Assembly (NCBI GenBank): GCA_019218445.1 | Contig: JAHUUM010000004.1 | Span: 1 to 64,000 of the forward strand | From: Weeksellaceae bacterium TAE3-ERU29 | GTDB lineage: Bacteria > Bacteroidota > Bacteroidia > Flavobacteriales > Weeksellaceae | Length of the DNA: 64,000 nucleotides | Reading direction: 5' to 3' | Shown here: in pieces, positions 54,993-64,000 of the stretch | How positions within the stretch are numbered: position 1 is the stretch's first letter | Layout: the number at the start of each line of letters is the position of its first letter | Notes under the pieces: model-generated | What the model was told of the DNA's origin: nothing | The model's database searches: none | The model's input: the letters and a program-made list of their open reading frames with translations, nothing else | Translations under genes and position numbers: made by a program

Positions 54993-55731
54993 AGATCAAC
55001 TTTTAGGTTCACAAACTGCAAAAAATGGATTTCTTAATGAGAAAGATATCGTTTCTAAGTTCAATCATTGGAATGAAGATGAAGATGCTCAAAAATGGTT
55101 AACTATAATGGAATATTCCTTAGATGAAATAGAATATGTAAAAGCAATTCAACTAAGCGGATACAAAACAGACATTCAGGTACAAGTCACAATTAAATTA
55201 AAAAATATAATAGACGCTCAAAACCTCCAAGTAAAACTGGTAAGTAACCCTAAAGGATTTAATCAAATTGATAAACGTTGGATAAATAAATATATAGAAA
55301 TGTGGAACATTCCTCATTCTATAGTATCTATATTAAAACGATATACTGGAGAAATAAAACCGAATATTCCAAGGCCAAAAGACATTCGGCGGATGTTTGC
55401 TAATGAATTTACCCAATTAGAACAATTAGAAATTATAGACTGGCTAGAGGCTAACAAATCAATGATAGTCTCTGATATTTTAAAAGGAAGAGGACAACTT
55501 TCTGCTGAATGGATTTTAGTCACTCAAAAAACAAAGGAAAATTCTCGTTGGATATTAAAACCTATGAATTTTTGCTTAAATCACTTTGGGAATGGCAAAG
55601 TTAAAATTACATCACGAGGAAATCTAAAAATAGGAAGAATAACAATGCAAAGAAAAGGAGGAGATAATGGTAGAAAAACAGCAAACATGCTACAATTTAA
55701 AATTAATCCAGCTGAACTTTTTGAAGTTTAA
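54985..55731 (+). CDS. Type II restriction endonuclease, R.HinP1I-like (GCGC)
   Basis: A 248-residue nuclease matching the 247-residue R.HinP1I along its length as I know it: GSQTAKNGFLNEKDI at the start, LSGYKTDIQVQV, NLQVKLVSNPKGFNQIDK, DIRRMFANEF, DILKGRGQLSAEWILV, and QRKGGDNGRKTANMLQFKI near the end. The catalytic residues fall at Asp63, Gln82 and Lys84 (R.HinP1I Asp62, Gln81, Lys83). HinP1I cuts GCGC. The gene overlaps the methyltransferase by eight bases, so expression follows that of the protecting enzyme. No controller gene is seen. Confidence 0.93.
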   Translation: MHKDQLLGSQTAKNGFLNEKDIVSKFNHWNEDEDAQKWLTIMEYSLDEIEYVKAIQLSGYKTDIQVQVTIKLKNIIDAQNLQVKLVSNPKGFNQIDKRWINKYIEMWNIPHSIVSILKRYTGEIKPNIPRPKDIRRMFANEFTQLEQLEIIDWLEANKSMIVSDILKGRGQLSAEWILVTQKTKENSRWILKPMNFCLNHFGNGKVKITSRGNLKIGRITMQRKGGDNGRKTANMLQFKINPAELFEV

Positions 55732-55772
55732 GCCTTATCTAAGTATAAGAAAACCCTTATTCTTCTTTTACT

Positions 55773-56186
55773 TCAATTTAAATTTAATACTATACTTTTA
55801 TCTTTTCCATTAACTATAAAAGAAGCTTTCTCAAAACTTGGAGCACTTAAAACGCCACGTGCATTATTAGAAAATCCATAAGGCTCTTTAGGACCAAACA
55901 TTCCGATATCCATTTTACCATTGTTATTTTCATCGTGTAAAACGGCTATGGCATATTTCCCTTTCTCCACTCCCTTAAAAGTATAAATAAGTGTACTTTT
56001 TTGAGGTGTAACTTCTACTTTCTGGTATGCTTTTCCTTTAGGGAAATCTTTCTCATTATCATAAAGTCCTATTACTAATTTCCCTTTTTCTGTTTTTATA
56101 TCTTTTATTTTAATTTGTATATCAGCTTTTTGTGCCCACCCAAAACTTGATATTCCCAATAATATTCCTAAACCTATCTTTTTCAT
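55773..56186 (-). CDS. DUF2141-family secreted protein
   Basis: A 137-residue exported protein with a signal peptide (MKKIGLGILLGISSFGWAQ) and a single beta-sandwich domain of the DUF2141 type: GKLVIGLYDNEKDFPKGKAY, GKYAIAVLHDENNNGKMD and GMFGPKEPYGFSNNARG. The family occurs widely in Bacteroidota and Proteobacteria, with no known function. It converges with the restriction endonuclease gene. Confidence 0.88.
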   Translation of the reverse strand: MKKIGLGILLGISSFGWAQKADIQIKIKDIKTEKGKLVIGLYDNEKDFPKGKAYQKVEVTPQKSTLIYTFKGVEKGKYAIAVLHDENNNGKMDIGMFGPKEPYGFSNNARGVLSAPSFEKASFIVNGKDKSIVLNLN

Positions 56187-56215
56187 GGTTACCTATTTTA
56201 CCAAAATGATGCCAA

Positions 56216-56252
56216 GAAAAAATCCGCCACTTCTATGAAGTGGCAGATTTTT
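56216..56252 (-). terminator. Terminator of the 757-residue protein gene
   Basis: GCCACTTC and GAAGTGGC, extended by AATC and GATT with one mismatch, form a stem around TAT; the minus strand continues with a T run. Confidence 0.75.
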
Positions 56253-56299
56253 TAACTTAATAAAAACTATTTTTATTTATTACACCTCTTATTTTATTA

Positions 56300-58573
56300 T
56301 TATGGTTTACTTGGTGTATTTTCATCTAAACCATCAAAGCAAATAACCATGGTTGCACGAGGGAATTGAGGTTTATTATCTTCTTCTAAATAACGATCTA
56401 TTCTTGAGGGGATATTATTACCATCTATTATATTATTATCTATATAACCAGAAAGATATGAAGGACGCCAAGCTGTACCTCTTGTATCTCCTCCTGCTTT
56501 ATTAAAATTATTATCATGAAAACTTAGATAAAGTCTACTTTTATTAGTTGTTTTTATTATCTTTTTTTGAAGATTATAGTATCTGTATATTGTTACATCT
56601 TCAAAATCATCATCTCCATCTCGCTCTTCATAAAGTGTTGCTATTTCATCAAATGTAGCTTGTTCTTTATACGGATATACCTTATAGCCTTTATCTGCTC
56701 TTAGGTTACTTGGCACTGTAGAAGGGCATTTTTCCGCCTTTTGCTTTTGTGCTATTTCTATTCGTTTAATATAATCTGCCCCATAAGATAATGCCAGATA
56801 CCCTATAGTGATTCCCCCCGGCTCCGTTCTTGGTTTAGCCGTAACCCGTAAGGTTGTGTTATTTACTTTTGTAGCCGATTCTACCCAATCCGGATAGCTT
56901 TGCACTTCCCAATTCCCATTATAATTTACCGTATATTCTTTTGTTTCTCCGTTATTAGAGAATTTCTCATCAGAAAAAGGATAATTATTAGGATACTCAA
57001 CCTGAGGTATATTCGTTGTTAAATCATCGGTAGGAGGTTGGCGTATAGCAACTTTTACTCCATTTTCATCCGCTCTATAAATACGTATAAACCCTATCTC
57101 CGGCGTAGCAGAAGTATGTGGCTGTGTCGTAAATGTAATGGTACCATTTCCATTTTGTCCGGTTGCTCCCGTTACAGTAACCCATTCCGAAATACCTAAT
57201 ATCTCATATTGCCAAGGCTCAGAAGATGAAACCGTAATGGTTCCATTCCCATTCTGGTTAGGAGAAAAATAAAACGTAGTAGGTGACACATTAAATTGAG
57301 CTACTGTTTTACTTTTAGATACAGTTCCAAAAGGAGCTTGTTGCCATTTTGCTGTCATAGGACCTCCTACTTTAGGCTCTCCTGTTAAAACATAACTTAT
57401 TACTTTTGTTCCATTTGCCGGTATATTAAAATCTGTATTTTGTCCGTTCGCCACGGCCATGTTTTGGAAACTACCACTAAGACTAAGTGCATCTTTGGCA
57501 TTAATACGCTCTAATACATAATTATTATTATTAGTAAGGGTTACTTGTACTTGGTTAGTAGATGTCATCGCTTGATTTACCACATAGTCACCCTGTATCT
57601 GCATGTTAGAAACACTTACATTACTAAATAAAGTTACCTGTTTAGAAGTATTGGCATTTCCACTTACTACCGTATTAGGATTAAAAGCAGCTACTAAATT
57701 ACCCGCTTTTACAGGCACTCCTTGTAAATTATATTCTAACGTTACTTCTTTTCCAACAGGTATAGGTACTGATTTATGTTGGTTAGGCTTTACACTAATT
57801 CCGTCAATCCCTGAAAGTGTGATTACTTGATTTAAATTTGTAGTTACCGGCTGATTTGAAAAGTTGTGTATTACTAATCTTACTTTATTTTCTGAGGTTA
57901 CTCTCTTATTAGAAATATAATCCCCTAATAATTCCACAGAAAGTGCTTTTACTGCAGATTGCTCTTGAACTTGTATGGTTCCGAAAGCGGTTACAGAATT
58001 ATTTAAGGAAGAAAAATTAGCTGTAAGCGTTCCGTAACTTAATGGAGTTCCCGTAATATTGTAAATAAGCGTTTTCCCTTGTCCTCCGGCTAAAGATACA
58101 TTAGAGTAATCTTCTGATGCAATGTAAGACAAACCTTGGGAAGCTCCGTTTAAAGTAAGGGCATTCTGAAAATTAAGAGAAGAAAAACCTGCTGTAGAAT
58201 GATTAACTACTTTAAATTTTATGGTATTCCCGTCTGCCGATATGTTTTGCATCCATACTCCGGTAGACCCTAAGTATTCCGCTACCAAATAATTAGCTTT
58301 TGATTTCTCTAAGCAAGCCCATTCATTTTGCGTATACGCTTGTATACAATCTTGTGTCTTATTGTAAATTAATAGTCCCTTTTGCTCTTCCGTCATAGGC
58401 ATCGCCTGTATTTGACTTTCTGTAAGGCTCGGAATTAACAATCCCTCAGCCTGAGTTCCATTTGTAGTTGGTTTAATGTGTAATGTAGCTTTAGGTTCTT
58501 CCGTATTCACCCCTATTTGAGCATTTACACTACAAAAAAGTAAAAAAATAATAATTGTAGAAATGTTTTTCAT
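56300..58573 (-). CDS. Large secreted VGIN-type protein with BACON domains
   Basis: A 757-residue exported protein. The signal peptide ends near residue 18 (VNAQ), followed by IGVNTEEPKATLHI at 20-33, EGLLIPSL and GLLIYNKTQDCIQAY, the same opening as the proteins at 324 and 18619. Residues of about 95-425 form three or four repeats of about 100 residues (NTIKFKVVNHSTAGFSSLNF; NKVRLVIHNFSNQPVTTNLN; NQVQVTLTNNNNYVLERIN). Two BACON-like domains follow at about 426-512 (VSSSEPWQYEI, GFIRIYRADENG) and 520-606 (YNGNWEVQSYPDWVE). The C-terminal 140 residues are unique. A surface location is likely; BACON domains often bind glycans or mucin. It has a normal promoter, not the AC-repeat leader. Confidence 0.82.
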   Translation of the reverse strand: MKNISTIIIFLLFCSVNAQIGVNTEEPKATLHIKPTTNGTQAEGLLIPSLTESQIQAMPMTEEQKGLLIYNKTQDCIQAYTQNEWACLEKSKANYLVAEYLGSTGVWMQNISADGNTIKFKVVNHSTAGFSSLNFQNALTLNGASQGLSYIASEDYSNVSLAGGQGKTLIYNITGTPLSYGTLTANFSSLNNSVTAFGTIQVQEQSAVKALSVELLGDYISNKRVTSENKVRLVIHNFSNQPVTTNLNQVITLSGIDGISVKPNQHKSVPIPVGKEVTLEYNLQGVPVKAGNLVAAFNPNTVVSGNANTSKQVTLFSNVSVSNMQIQGDYVVNQAMTSTNQVQVTLTNNNNYVLERINAKDALSLSGSFQNMAVANGQNTDFNIPANGTKVISYVLTGEPKVGGPMTAKWQQAPFGTVSKSKTVAQFNVSPTTFYFSPNQNGNGTITVSSSEPWQYEILGISEWVTVTGATGQNGNGTITFTTQPHTSATPEIGFIRIYRADENGVKVAIRQPPTDDLTTNIPQVEYPNNYPFSDEKFSNNGETKEYTVNYNGNWEVQSYPDWVESATKVNNTTLRVTAKPRTEPGGITIGYLALSYGADYIKRIEIAQKQKAEKCPSTVPSNLRADKGYKVYPYKEQATFDEIATLYEERDGDDDFEDVTIYRYYNLQKKIIKTTNKSRLYLSFHDNNFNKAGGDTRGTAWRPSYLSGYIDNNIIDGNNIPSRIDRYLEEDNKPQFPRATMVICFDGLDENTPSKP

Positions 58574-58605
58574 TTTCTGTGTGTTTTATTAAAAAATTAT
58601 CACTA

Positions 58606-58613
58606 CAAATATA
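58606..58613 (-). promoter_or_regulatory. -7 element of the 757-residue protein gene
   Basis: TATATTTG on the minus strand, 32 bases before the start codon; the -33 region is weak. Confidence 0.5.
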
Positions 58614-58680
58614 TAAATTATTAGCTTAATAAGATTAAAAATTTTCTTATAAATCTAAATTAGATTCAAATTATTAAAGC

Positions 58681-58712
58681 AAAAAAGTCGCCAATATAAT
58701 ATTGACGACTTT
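58681..58712 (-). terminator. Terminator of the rpoBC-DUF3467 operon
   Basis: AAAGTCG and CGACTTT, with inner CAATAT and ATATTG, form a stem; the minus strand then runs into TTTTTT. It follows the DUF3467 stop codon after 19 bases. Confidence 0.85.
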
Positions 58713-58731
58713 CACTTATTTATAAAACTTA

Positions 58732-59040
58732 TTAAGCTTCTCCTTTCGTTCCGAAATTCATTGGAACTCCTTGCTCTTGCTCTTTAACTTCTCCAAATTG
58801 AGCCTCAAATTTATTGATGTTATCAATTAAAGCTCCTGCTAATCTTTTAGCATGATGAGGAGTCAAAATAATTCTTGATTTAACTTGTGCTTTAGGCATT
58901 CCCGGTAACATTTGAATAAAATCTACTACAAACTCTGTATTAGAATGATTAATTAATGCTAAGTTAGAATACGTTCCAGACGCAGTTTCATTATTGATTT
59001 CTATATCAAAATTCTTTTGTTCTTGATTATTTTCGCTCAT
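58732..59040 (-). CDS. DUF3467-family protein
   Basis: A 102-residue cytoplasmic protein with the DUF3467 pattern: ETASGTYSNLALINHSNTEF, FVVDFIQMLPGMPKAQVKSR and ILTPHHAKRLAGALIDNI. It lies three bases after rpoC, which is the usual place in Bacteroidota and suggests a link with transcription, although no function is known. Confidence 0.92.
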   Translation of the reverse strand: MSENNQEQKNFDIEINNETASGTYSNLALINHSNTEFVVDFIQMLPGMPKAQVKSRIILTPHHAKRLAGALIDNINKFEAQFGEVKEQEQGVPMNFGTKGEA

Positions 59041-59043
59041 AAT

Positions 59044-62000
59044 TTATATTTTTTCTTTTTTATTTAATTTTTCTTTTTTGCTCATTAGTTCCTCATATTC
59101 TCTTTTAGAACCTACAATGATACTTTGATAATCTTTAAGTCCTGTACCTGCAGGAATTAAATGACCTACAATTACATTCTCTTTAAGACCATTTAAATCA
59201 TCTACTTTCCCTGCAACGGCAGCTTCATTTAAAACTTTAGTTGTCTCTTGGAAAGATGCTGCTGAGATAAATGACTTAGTCTGTAATGCTGCTCTTGTAA
59301 TACCTTGTAATACCGGTTCTGCTGTTGCCGGCATTGCATCTCTTGCAGTTACCAATGCAGCATCTTCTCGTCTAAGTTTAGAATTTTCGTCTCTTAAATC
59401 TCTTACAGAAACTATTTGTCCCGGTTTTAGAACTTCACTATCTCCGGCATCTTCAACGACTTTCATTCCAAAAATTCTATCATTTTCTTCAATAAAGTCA
59501 ATTTTATGCTCTAAACTTGAATCTAAGAATCTTGTATCTCCGGCATCAATAATTCTCACTTTTCTCATCATCTGTCTTACGATAATCTCAAAGTGTTTAT
59601 CATCAATTTTCACCCCTTGTAAACGATATACATCTTGAATTTCGTTTACCAAGTATTCTTGTACAGCAGTCGGCCCTTTGATATTTAAGATATCTGTTGG
59701 TGTAATCGCTCCATCAGACAACGGCATTCCTGCACGTATAAAGTCATTTTCTTGAACTAATATCTGATTAGATAATTTAACCAAGTATTTCTTAATTTCT
59801 CCGGTTCTGGATTCTACAATAATCTCTCTGTTACCTCTCTTAACTTTACCGAAACTAACCACACCGTCTATTTCAGAAACGACTGCCGGGTTAGATGGGT
59901 TACGAGCCTCGAACAACTCGGTTACACGTGGTAAACCACCTGTAATATCCCCTGATTTAGCTGAAGATCTTGGTATTTTAACTAATGTTTTACCTGCTTT
60001 AATTTCTTCACCATCATCTACAATTAAGTGAGCTCCTACCGGTAAGTTATATGATTTCTCCTCACCATCTTTACTAATTACCTTTAATGAAGGAATTAAT
60101 TTTTTATTACGAGATTCTGAAATTACTTTCTCTGTAAATCCGGTTTGGTCATCCGTTTCTAATTGGAAGGTTACCCCTTGCTCAATATTTTCGAATTCTA
60201 TTTTACCGGCTGTTTCTGCAATAATTACAGCGTTATATGGATCCCAAGAAGTAATTGCTTGGTTTTTCTCTACCGCTTCTCCGTCTTCTACATATAAAGT
60301 CGAACCATAAGAGATATTATTGGTCATTGTAATTTCTCCATTTTTACTAACCAACTTCATTTCTGCCGTACGAGAAACCACAACTCTTACAGGATTTCCT
60401 ACCTCATCTTCTGCTTGAACAGTTCTTAACTCATCAAACTCTACAGTACCTGCTTGTTTCGCTCTTAATGTAGATTGCTCTGAAACGTTACCTGCTGTAC
60501 CCCCTTGGTGGAATGTACGTAATGTAAGCTGTGTTCCCGGCTCTCCAATAGATTGAGCAGCAATAACTCCAACTGTTTCACCCATTTGAGCAGGTTTATT
60601 AGTTGCTAAGTTTCTTCCGTAACATTTAGCACAAATACCTGATTTAGAGTCGCATGTTAATGGCGAACGAACTTCTACTGTATCTATTCCGGATGCATCT
60701 ATCTTAGCTGCAATATCTTCATCTATTAGTTGATCTGCCTCTACTAAAAGCTCGTCCGTTTCAGGATCATATACTGAATTTAATGCTGTTCTACCTAAAA
60801 TTCTATCTTTTAATGGCTCTATAATTTCGTCATTTCTCTTTAAAGCCGTAACTTCTAATCCTCTTAGTGTACTACAATCTTCTTCTGTGATAATTACATC
60901 TTGAGAAACATCTACTAAACGACGTGTTAAATAACCGGCATCGGCTGTTTTTAACGCAGTATCTGCAAGTCCTTTACGAGCCCCGTGTGTAGATATAAAG
61001 TATTCCAAAATTGATAATCCTTCGCGGAAGTTAGATACAATTGGGTTTTCAATGATATCCCCTCCTGATGAACCTGCTTTTTGAGGTTTTGCCATCAATC
61101 CACGCATACCACTTAACTGACGAATCTGCTCTTTAGAACCACGTGCTCCGGAATCAAGCATCATATAAACTGAGTTAAATCCATGCTGATCTTCACGCAT
61201 ACGTTTCATCACTATTTCAGTTAGATTCGCATTCGTATTTGTCCAAACATCAATTACCTGATTATAACGCTCATTATTAGTAATAAGCCCCATATTATAG
61301 TTTGAGCGAATCGCATCTACTTCATCAATAGCAGTTTGAATCATTTCAGACTTTTGCTCCGGTATAAGTATATCTCCTAATGAGAAAGATAAACCTCCCT
61401 CAAACGCATTCATATAACCTAAAGTTTTCATTTTATCTAAGAATGCAGATGTTGTAGGGAAGTCCGTTTGTTTTAGGATACTACCAATTACATTTCTTAA
61501 TGATTTTTTAGTTAAAACCTCATTAATATAACCTACTTGCTCAGGTACAATTTTATTAAATAATACCCTACCAACAGAAGTGTCTATTAATTTAATAAAA
61601 AACTCATCTCCTTCTTTTACTCTTACTTTAACTTTGATCGGTGCGTTTAATTCAACTTTACCTTCGTTATAAGCAATTTGAACTTCTTCTTCTGAATAAA
61701 ATCTTAAGCCTTCTCCTTTTACTTTTAATTCGTCTGTAGAGTACTTAATTTTAGTCATATAATAAAGACCAAGTACCATATCCTGAGAAGGAACCGCGAT
61801 AGGCGAACCATTCGCAGGGTTAAGAATATTCTGAGAACCTAACATTAATAACTGAGCCTCTAAGATAGCTTCCGGCCCTAATGGTAAGTGCACCGCCATC
61901 TGGTCACCATCGAAATCGGCATTAAACGCTGTACATGCCAATGGGTGTAAACGAATTGCTTTACCCTCAATTAATTTAGGCTGGAATGCCTGAATACCTA

Positions 62001-63345
62001 ATCGGTGCAAAGTAGGGGCACGGTTAAGTAATACTGGGTGTCCTTTTAATACATTCTCTAAAATATCCCAAACGACAGGTTCTTTTCTGTCTATAATCTT
62101 TTTAGCAGATTTAACTGTTTTTACAATTCCTCTTTCTATTAATTTACGAACAACAAAAGGTTTGTAAAGCTCTGCAGCCATGTCTTTAGGTAATCCACAT
62201 TCGTGTAATTCCAAATCCGGACCTACAACAATTACGGAACGAGCAGAGTAATCCACACGCTTACCTAATAAGTTTTGACGGAATCGCCCTTGTTTACCTT
62301 TTAATGAATCTGATAGAGATTTTAAAGGTCTGTTACCATCTGCTTTTACCGCTGATGATTTTCTTGTATTATCAAATAATGAATCTACTGATTCCTGAAG
62401 CATACGTTTTTCATTACGTAAAATTACTTCAGGTGCTTTAATTTCCATTAATCGTTTTAAACGATTATTTCTGATAATTACTCGGCGATATAAATCATTT
62501 AAATCTGATGTAGCAAATCTACCTCCATCCAATGGAACTAATGGTCTTAATTCCGGTGGAATAACAGGAATAACTTTCATAATCATCCATTCCGGACGGT
62601 TTACTTTATTTCCTTCGTTAGATTCTCTTAAGGCTTCTACTACTTGTAGTCTTTTTAAGGCCTCTGTTCTTCTTTGTTTAGAAGTTTCGTGATTTGCTTT
62701 GTGTCTTAAATCATAAGAAAGCTCGTCTAAATCAATTCTTCTTAATAATTCCTCTAAACACTCTGCCCCCATTTTAGCGACAAATTTGTTTGGATCAGAA
62801 TCATCTAAATATTGATTTTCGATAGGAAGAGTTTCCATTATATCCAAATATTCCTCCTCTGTAAGGAAGTCCATTTGATTTAATTCTTCTCCATCAGGTC
62901 TTTTAGCTATTCCGGGCTGAATTACAACATAACGCTCGTAATAAACAATCATGTCTAATTTCTTAGACGGAATACCTAATATATAACCTAATTTGTTAGG
63001 TAGTGAACGGAAATACCAAATATGAGCTACAGGTACAACTAAATTAATATGTCCTATTCTGTCTCTTCTTACTTTTTTCTCGGTAACTTCTACCCCACAT
63101 CTATCACAAACGATACCTTTATATCGTATTCTTTTATACTTACCACAAGCACATTCATAATCTTTTACAGGACCAAATATTCTTTCGCAGAACAAACCAT
63201 CTCTTTCAGGTTTGTGTGTACGGTAATTAATAGTCTCGGGTTTTAGCACCTCACCATAAGAAGCTTGTAATATTGTTTCCGGCGATGCTAATCCAATTCT
63301 AATTTTATCGAATTTGCTTGTTGTATTATTTTTATTCGTTGACAT
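59044..63345 (-). CDS. rpoC: DNA-directed RNA polymerase subunit beta'
   Basis: The 1433-residue beta' subunit. The N-terminal zinc site is [20 protein letters not shown] near 65-84, and the active-site motif [12 protein letters not shown] near 472 carries the three Asp that hold magnesium. The bridge helix and trigger loop region, [20 protein letters not shown] and [20 protein letters not shown]-like residues, are intact. A second Cys group ([13 protein letters not shown]) marks the later zinc site. The C-terminal part lacks the long inserts seen in Proteobacteria. It follows rpoB by 41 bases. Confidence 0.99.
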   Translation of the reverse strand: MSTNKNNTTSKFDKIRIGLASPETILQASYGEVLKPETINYRTHKPERDGLFCERIFGPVKDYECACGKYKRIRYKGIVCDRCGVEVTEKKVRRDRIGHINLVVPVAHIWYFRSLPNKLGYILGIPSKKLDMIVYYERYVVIQPGIAKRPDGEELNQMDFLTEEEYLDIMETLPIENQYLDDSDPNKFVAKMGAECLEELLRRIDLDELSYDLRHKANHETSKQRRTEALKRLQVVEALRESNEGNKVNRPEWMIMKVIPVIPPELRPLVPLDGGRFATSDLNDLYRRVIIRNNRLKRLMEIKAPEVILRNEKRMLQESVDSLFDNTRKSSAVKADGNRPLKSLSDSLKGKQGRFRQNLLGKRVDYSARSVIVVGPDLELHECGLPKDMAAELYKPFVVRKLIERGIVKTVKSAKKIIDRKEPVVWDILENVLKGHPVLLNRAPTLHRLGIQAFQPKLIEGKAIRLHPLACTAFNADFDGDQMAVHLPLGPEAILEAQLLMLGSQNILNPANGSPIAVPSQDMVLGLYYMTKIKYSTDELKVKGEGLRFYSEEEVQIAYNEGKVELNAPIKVKVRVKEGDEFFIKLIDTSVGRVLFNKIVPEQVGYINEVLTKKSLRNVIGSILKQTDFPTTSAFLDKMKTLGYMNAFEGGLSFSLGDILIPEQKSEMIQTAIDEVDAIRSNYNMGLITNNERYNQVIDVWTNTNANLTEIVMKRMREDQHGFNSVYMMLDSGARGSKEQIRQLSGMRGLMAKPQKAGSSGGDIIENPIVSNFREGLSILEYFISTHGARKGLADTALKTADAGYLTRRLVDVSQDVIITEEDCSTLRGLEVTALKRNDEIIEPLKDRILGRTALNSVYDPETDELLVEADQLIDEDIAAKIDASGIDTVEVRSPLTCDSKSGICAKCYGRNLATNKPAQMGETVGVIAAQSIGEPGTQLTLRTFHQGGTAGNVSEQSTLRAKQAGTVEFDELRTVQAEDEVGNPVRVVVSRTAEMKLVSKNGEITMTNNISYGSTLYVEDGEAVEKNQAITSWDPYNAVIIAETAGKIEFENIEQGVTFQLETDDQTGFTEKVISESRNKKLIPSLKVISKDGEEKSYNLPVGAHLIVDDGEEIKAGKTLVKIPRSSAKSGDITGGLPRVTELFEARNPSNPAVVSEIDGVVSFGKVKRGNREIIVESRTGEIKKYLVKLSNQILVQENDFIRAGMPLSDGAITPTDILNIKGPTAVQEYLVNEIQDVYRLQGVKIDDKHFEIIVRQMMRKVRIIDAGDTRFLDSSLEHKIDFIEENDRIFGMKVVEDAGDSEVLKPGQIVSVRDLRDENSKLRREDAALVTARDAMPATAEPVLQGITRAALQTKSFISAASFQETTKVLNEAAVAGKVDDLNGLKENVIVGHLIPAGTGLKDYQSIIVGSKREYEELMSKKEKLNKKEKI

Positions 63346-63386
63346 AGACTAATGCTATAGTTATATTATTAATTATTTATGGAATA

Positions 63387-64000
63387 TTAATTTTCTTCTT
63401 CCGAAGATAATAAACTAATATCTAAACCTAAACCTTTTAATTCATGTAATAATACATTGAATGATTCCGGTATTCCCGGCTCAGGCATTGGGTTTCCTTT
63501 CACAATGGCATTATAAGTATTAGCTCTACCTAAAACGTCATCTGACTTCACTGTTAAGATTTCTCTTAAGATATTGGATGCTCCATAAGCTTCTAAAGCC
63601 CAAACCTCCATCTCTCCAAAACGCTGACCACCAAACTGAGCTTTACCTCCTAATGGTTGCTGAGTAATTAATGAGTATGGTCCTATTGAACGTGCGTGCA
63701 TCTTATCATCTACCATGTGTCCTAATTTCAACATATAGATAACTCCTACAGTCGCTTTTTGATCAAAACGCTCTCCGGTACCTCCATCATAAAGATAAGT
63801 TGTTCCGTATCTTGGAACTCCCGCTTTATCGGTTAGCTCATTTATTTCAGAAATATGTGCTCCGTCAAAAATTGGTGTTGCGTATTTCTCTCCTAAGTTT
63901 CTTCCTGCCCATCCTAATACGGTTTCAAAAATCTGACCAATGTTCATACGAGAAGGTACCCCTAATGGATTCAATACGATATCAACAGGTGTTCCGTCTT
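63387..64000 (-). CDS. rpoB: DNA-directed RNA polymerase subunit beta, C-terminal part (5' end outside the window)
   Basis: The frame is open to the window edge and continues upstream of the Met at 63974 ([20 protein letters not shown]), so the gene is only partly present. The visible 200 residues include the strictly conserved [24 protein letters not shown]-type loop, [40 protein letters not shown] and [14 protein letters not shown]. The C-terminus ([20 protein letters not shown]) is typical. It is the upstream neighbour of rpoC. Confidence 0.98.
   Translation of the reverse strand, partial: DGTPVDIVLNPLGVPSRMNIGQIFETVLGWAGRNLGEKYATPIFDGAHISEINELTDKAGVPRYGTTYLYDGGTGERFDQKATVGVIYMLKLGHMVDDKMHARSIGPYSLITQQPLGGKAQFGGQRFGEMEVWALEAYGASNILREILTVKSDDVLGRANTYNAIVKGNPMPEPGIPESFNVLLHELKGLGLDISLLSSEEEN

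Overview
The window looks like the chromosome of an AT-rich member of the Flavobacteriia (Bacteroidota), probably Weeksellaceae-like; the genus cannot be fixed from this sequence. The signs are TonB-dependent SusC/SusD transporters, many Cys-anchored lipoproteins, an S46 dipeptidyl peptidase, a fused SecDF, DUF3467 behind rpoC, and Bacteroidota promoters with a -7 element TAnnTTTG about 19-20 bases after a TTG-type -33 element.

Layout. 1-1034: start of a secreted 'VGIN' protein gene on the minus strand behind a long leader. 1121-3475: CopD-like membrane protein and typA. 3563-4672: small conserved protein and a decayed yqeY. 4872-13938: five-gene SusC/SusD operon with an Mx1 metallopeptidase, a DUF4302 lipoprotein and an FN3-like lipoprotein. 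14172-17296: DPP11-type S46 peptidase and M28 peptidase operon. 17414-20865: second copy of the leader with two more VGIN-type genes. 20931-21063: long palindromic repeat. 21083-25549: yebC, a TonB receptor and a crotonase. 25616-32289: TetR-TolC-adaptor-RND efflux operon. 32548-35946: ACC-deaminase-like enzyme, LysM glucosaminidase, hemL and tRNA-Ala. 36090-37379: tyrS. 37766-42884: Fur-family regulator, Zn/Cd P-type ATPase, a remnant of a second ATPase copy and an islet of small unknown genes. 42999-48529: SLC13 transporter, PAP2, TatA, secDF. 48740-50410: GT35-like protein. 50515-53814: probable copper-uptake operon. 53955-55731: HhaI/HinP1I-like GCGC restriction-modification system. 55773-58573: DUF2141 protein and a large BACON-containing VGIN protein. 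58732-64000: DUF3467, rpoC and the 3' part of rpoB.

Most unusual feature. Two related leaders, in opposite orientation about 16.5 kb apart, each precede a VGIN surface-protein gene. Each has a -7 promoter element, a conserved ATG-initiated reading frame, a pure AC dinucleotide tract (15 repeats in one copy, 31 in the other) and a stack of hairpins, two of them terminator-like. With 15 repeats the ATG reads through the whole hairpin region. With 31 it hits a stop just after the tract, and the third phase also stops at once. The copies differ by indels that keep the frame and by base changes that keep pairing, including one G-C to A-T exchange. I infer a phase-variable switch in which ribosome passage through the leader ORF decides whether transcription passes the terminators into the surface-protein gene.

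Overall the genes suggest a peptide-using, host- or animal-associated lifestyle with variable surface proteins, metal handling (Zn/Cd export, Cu uptake), drug efflux and restriction-modification, set among housekeeping genes.
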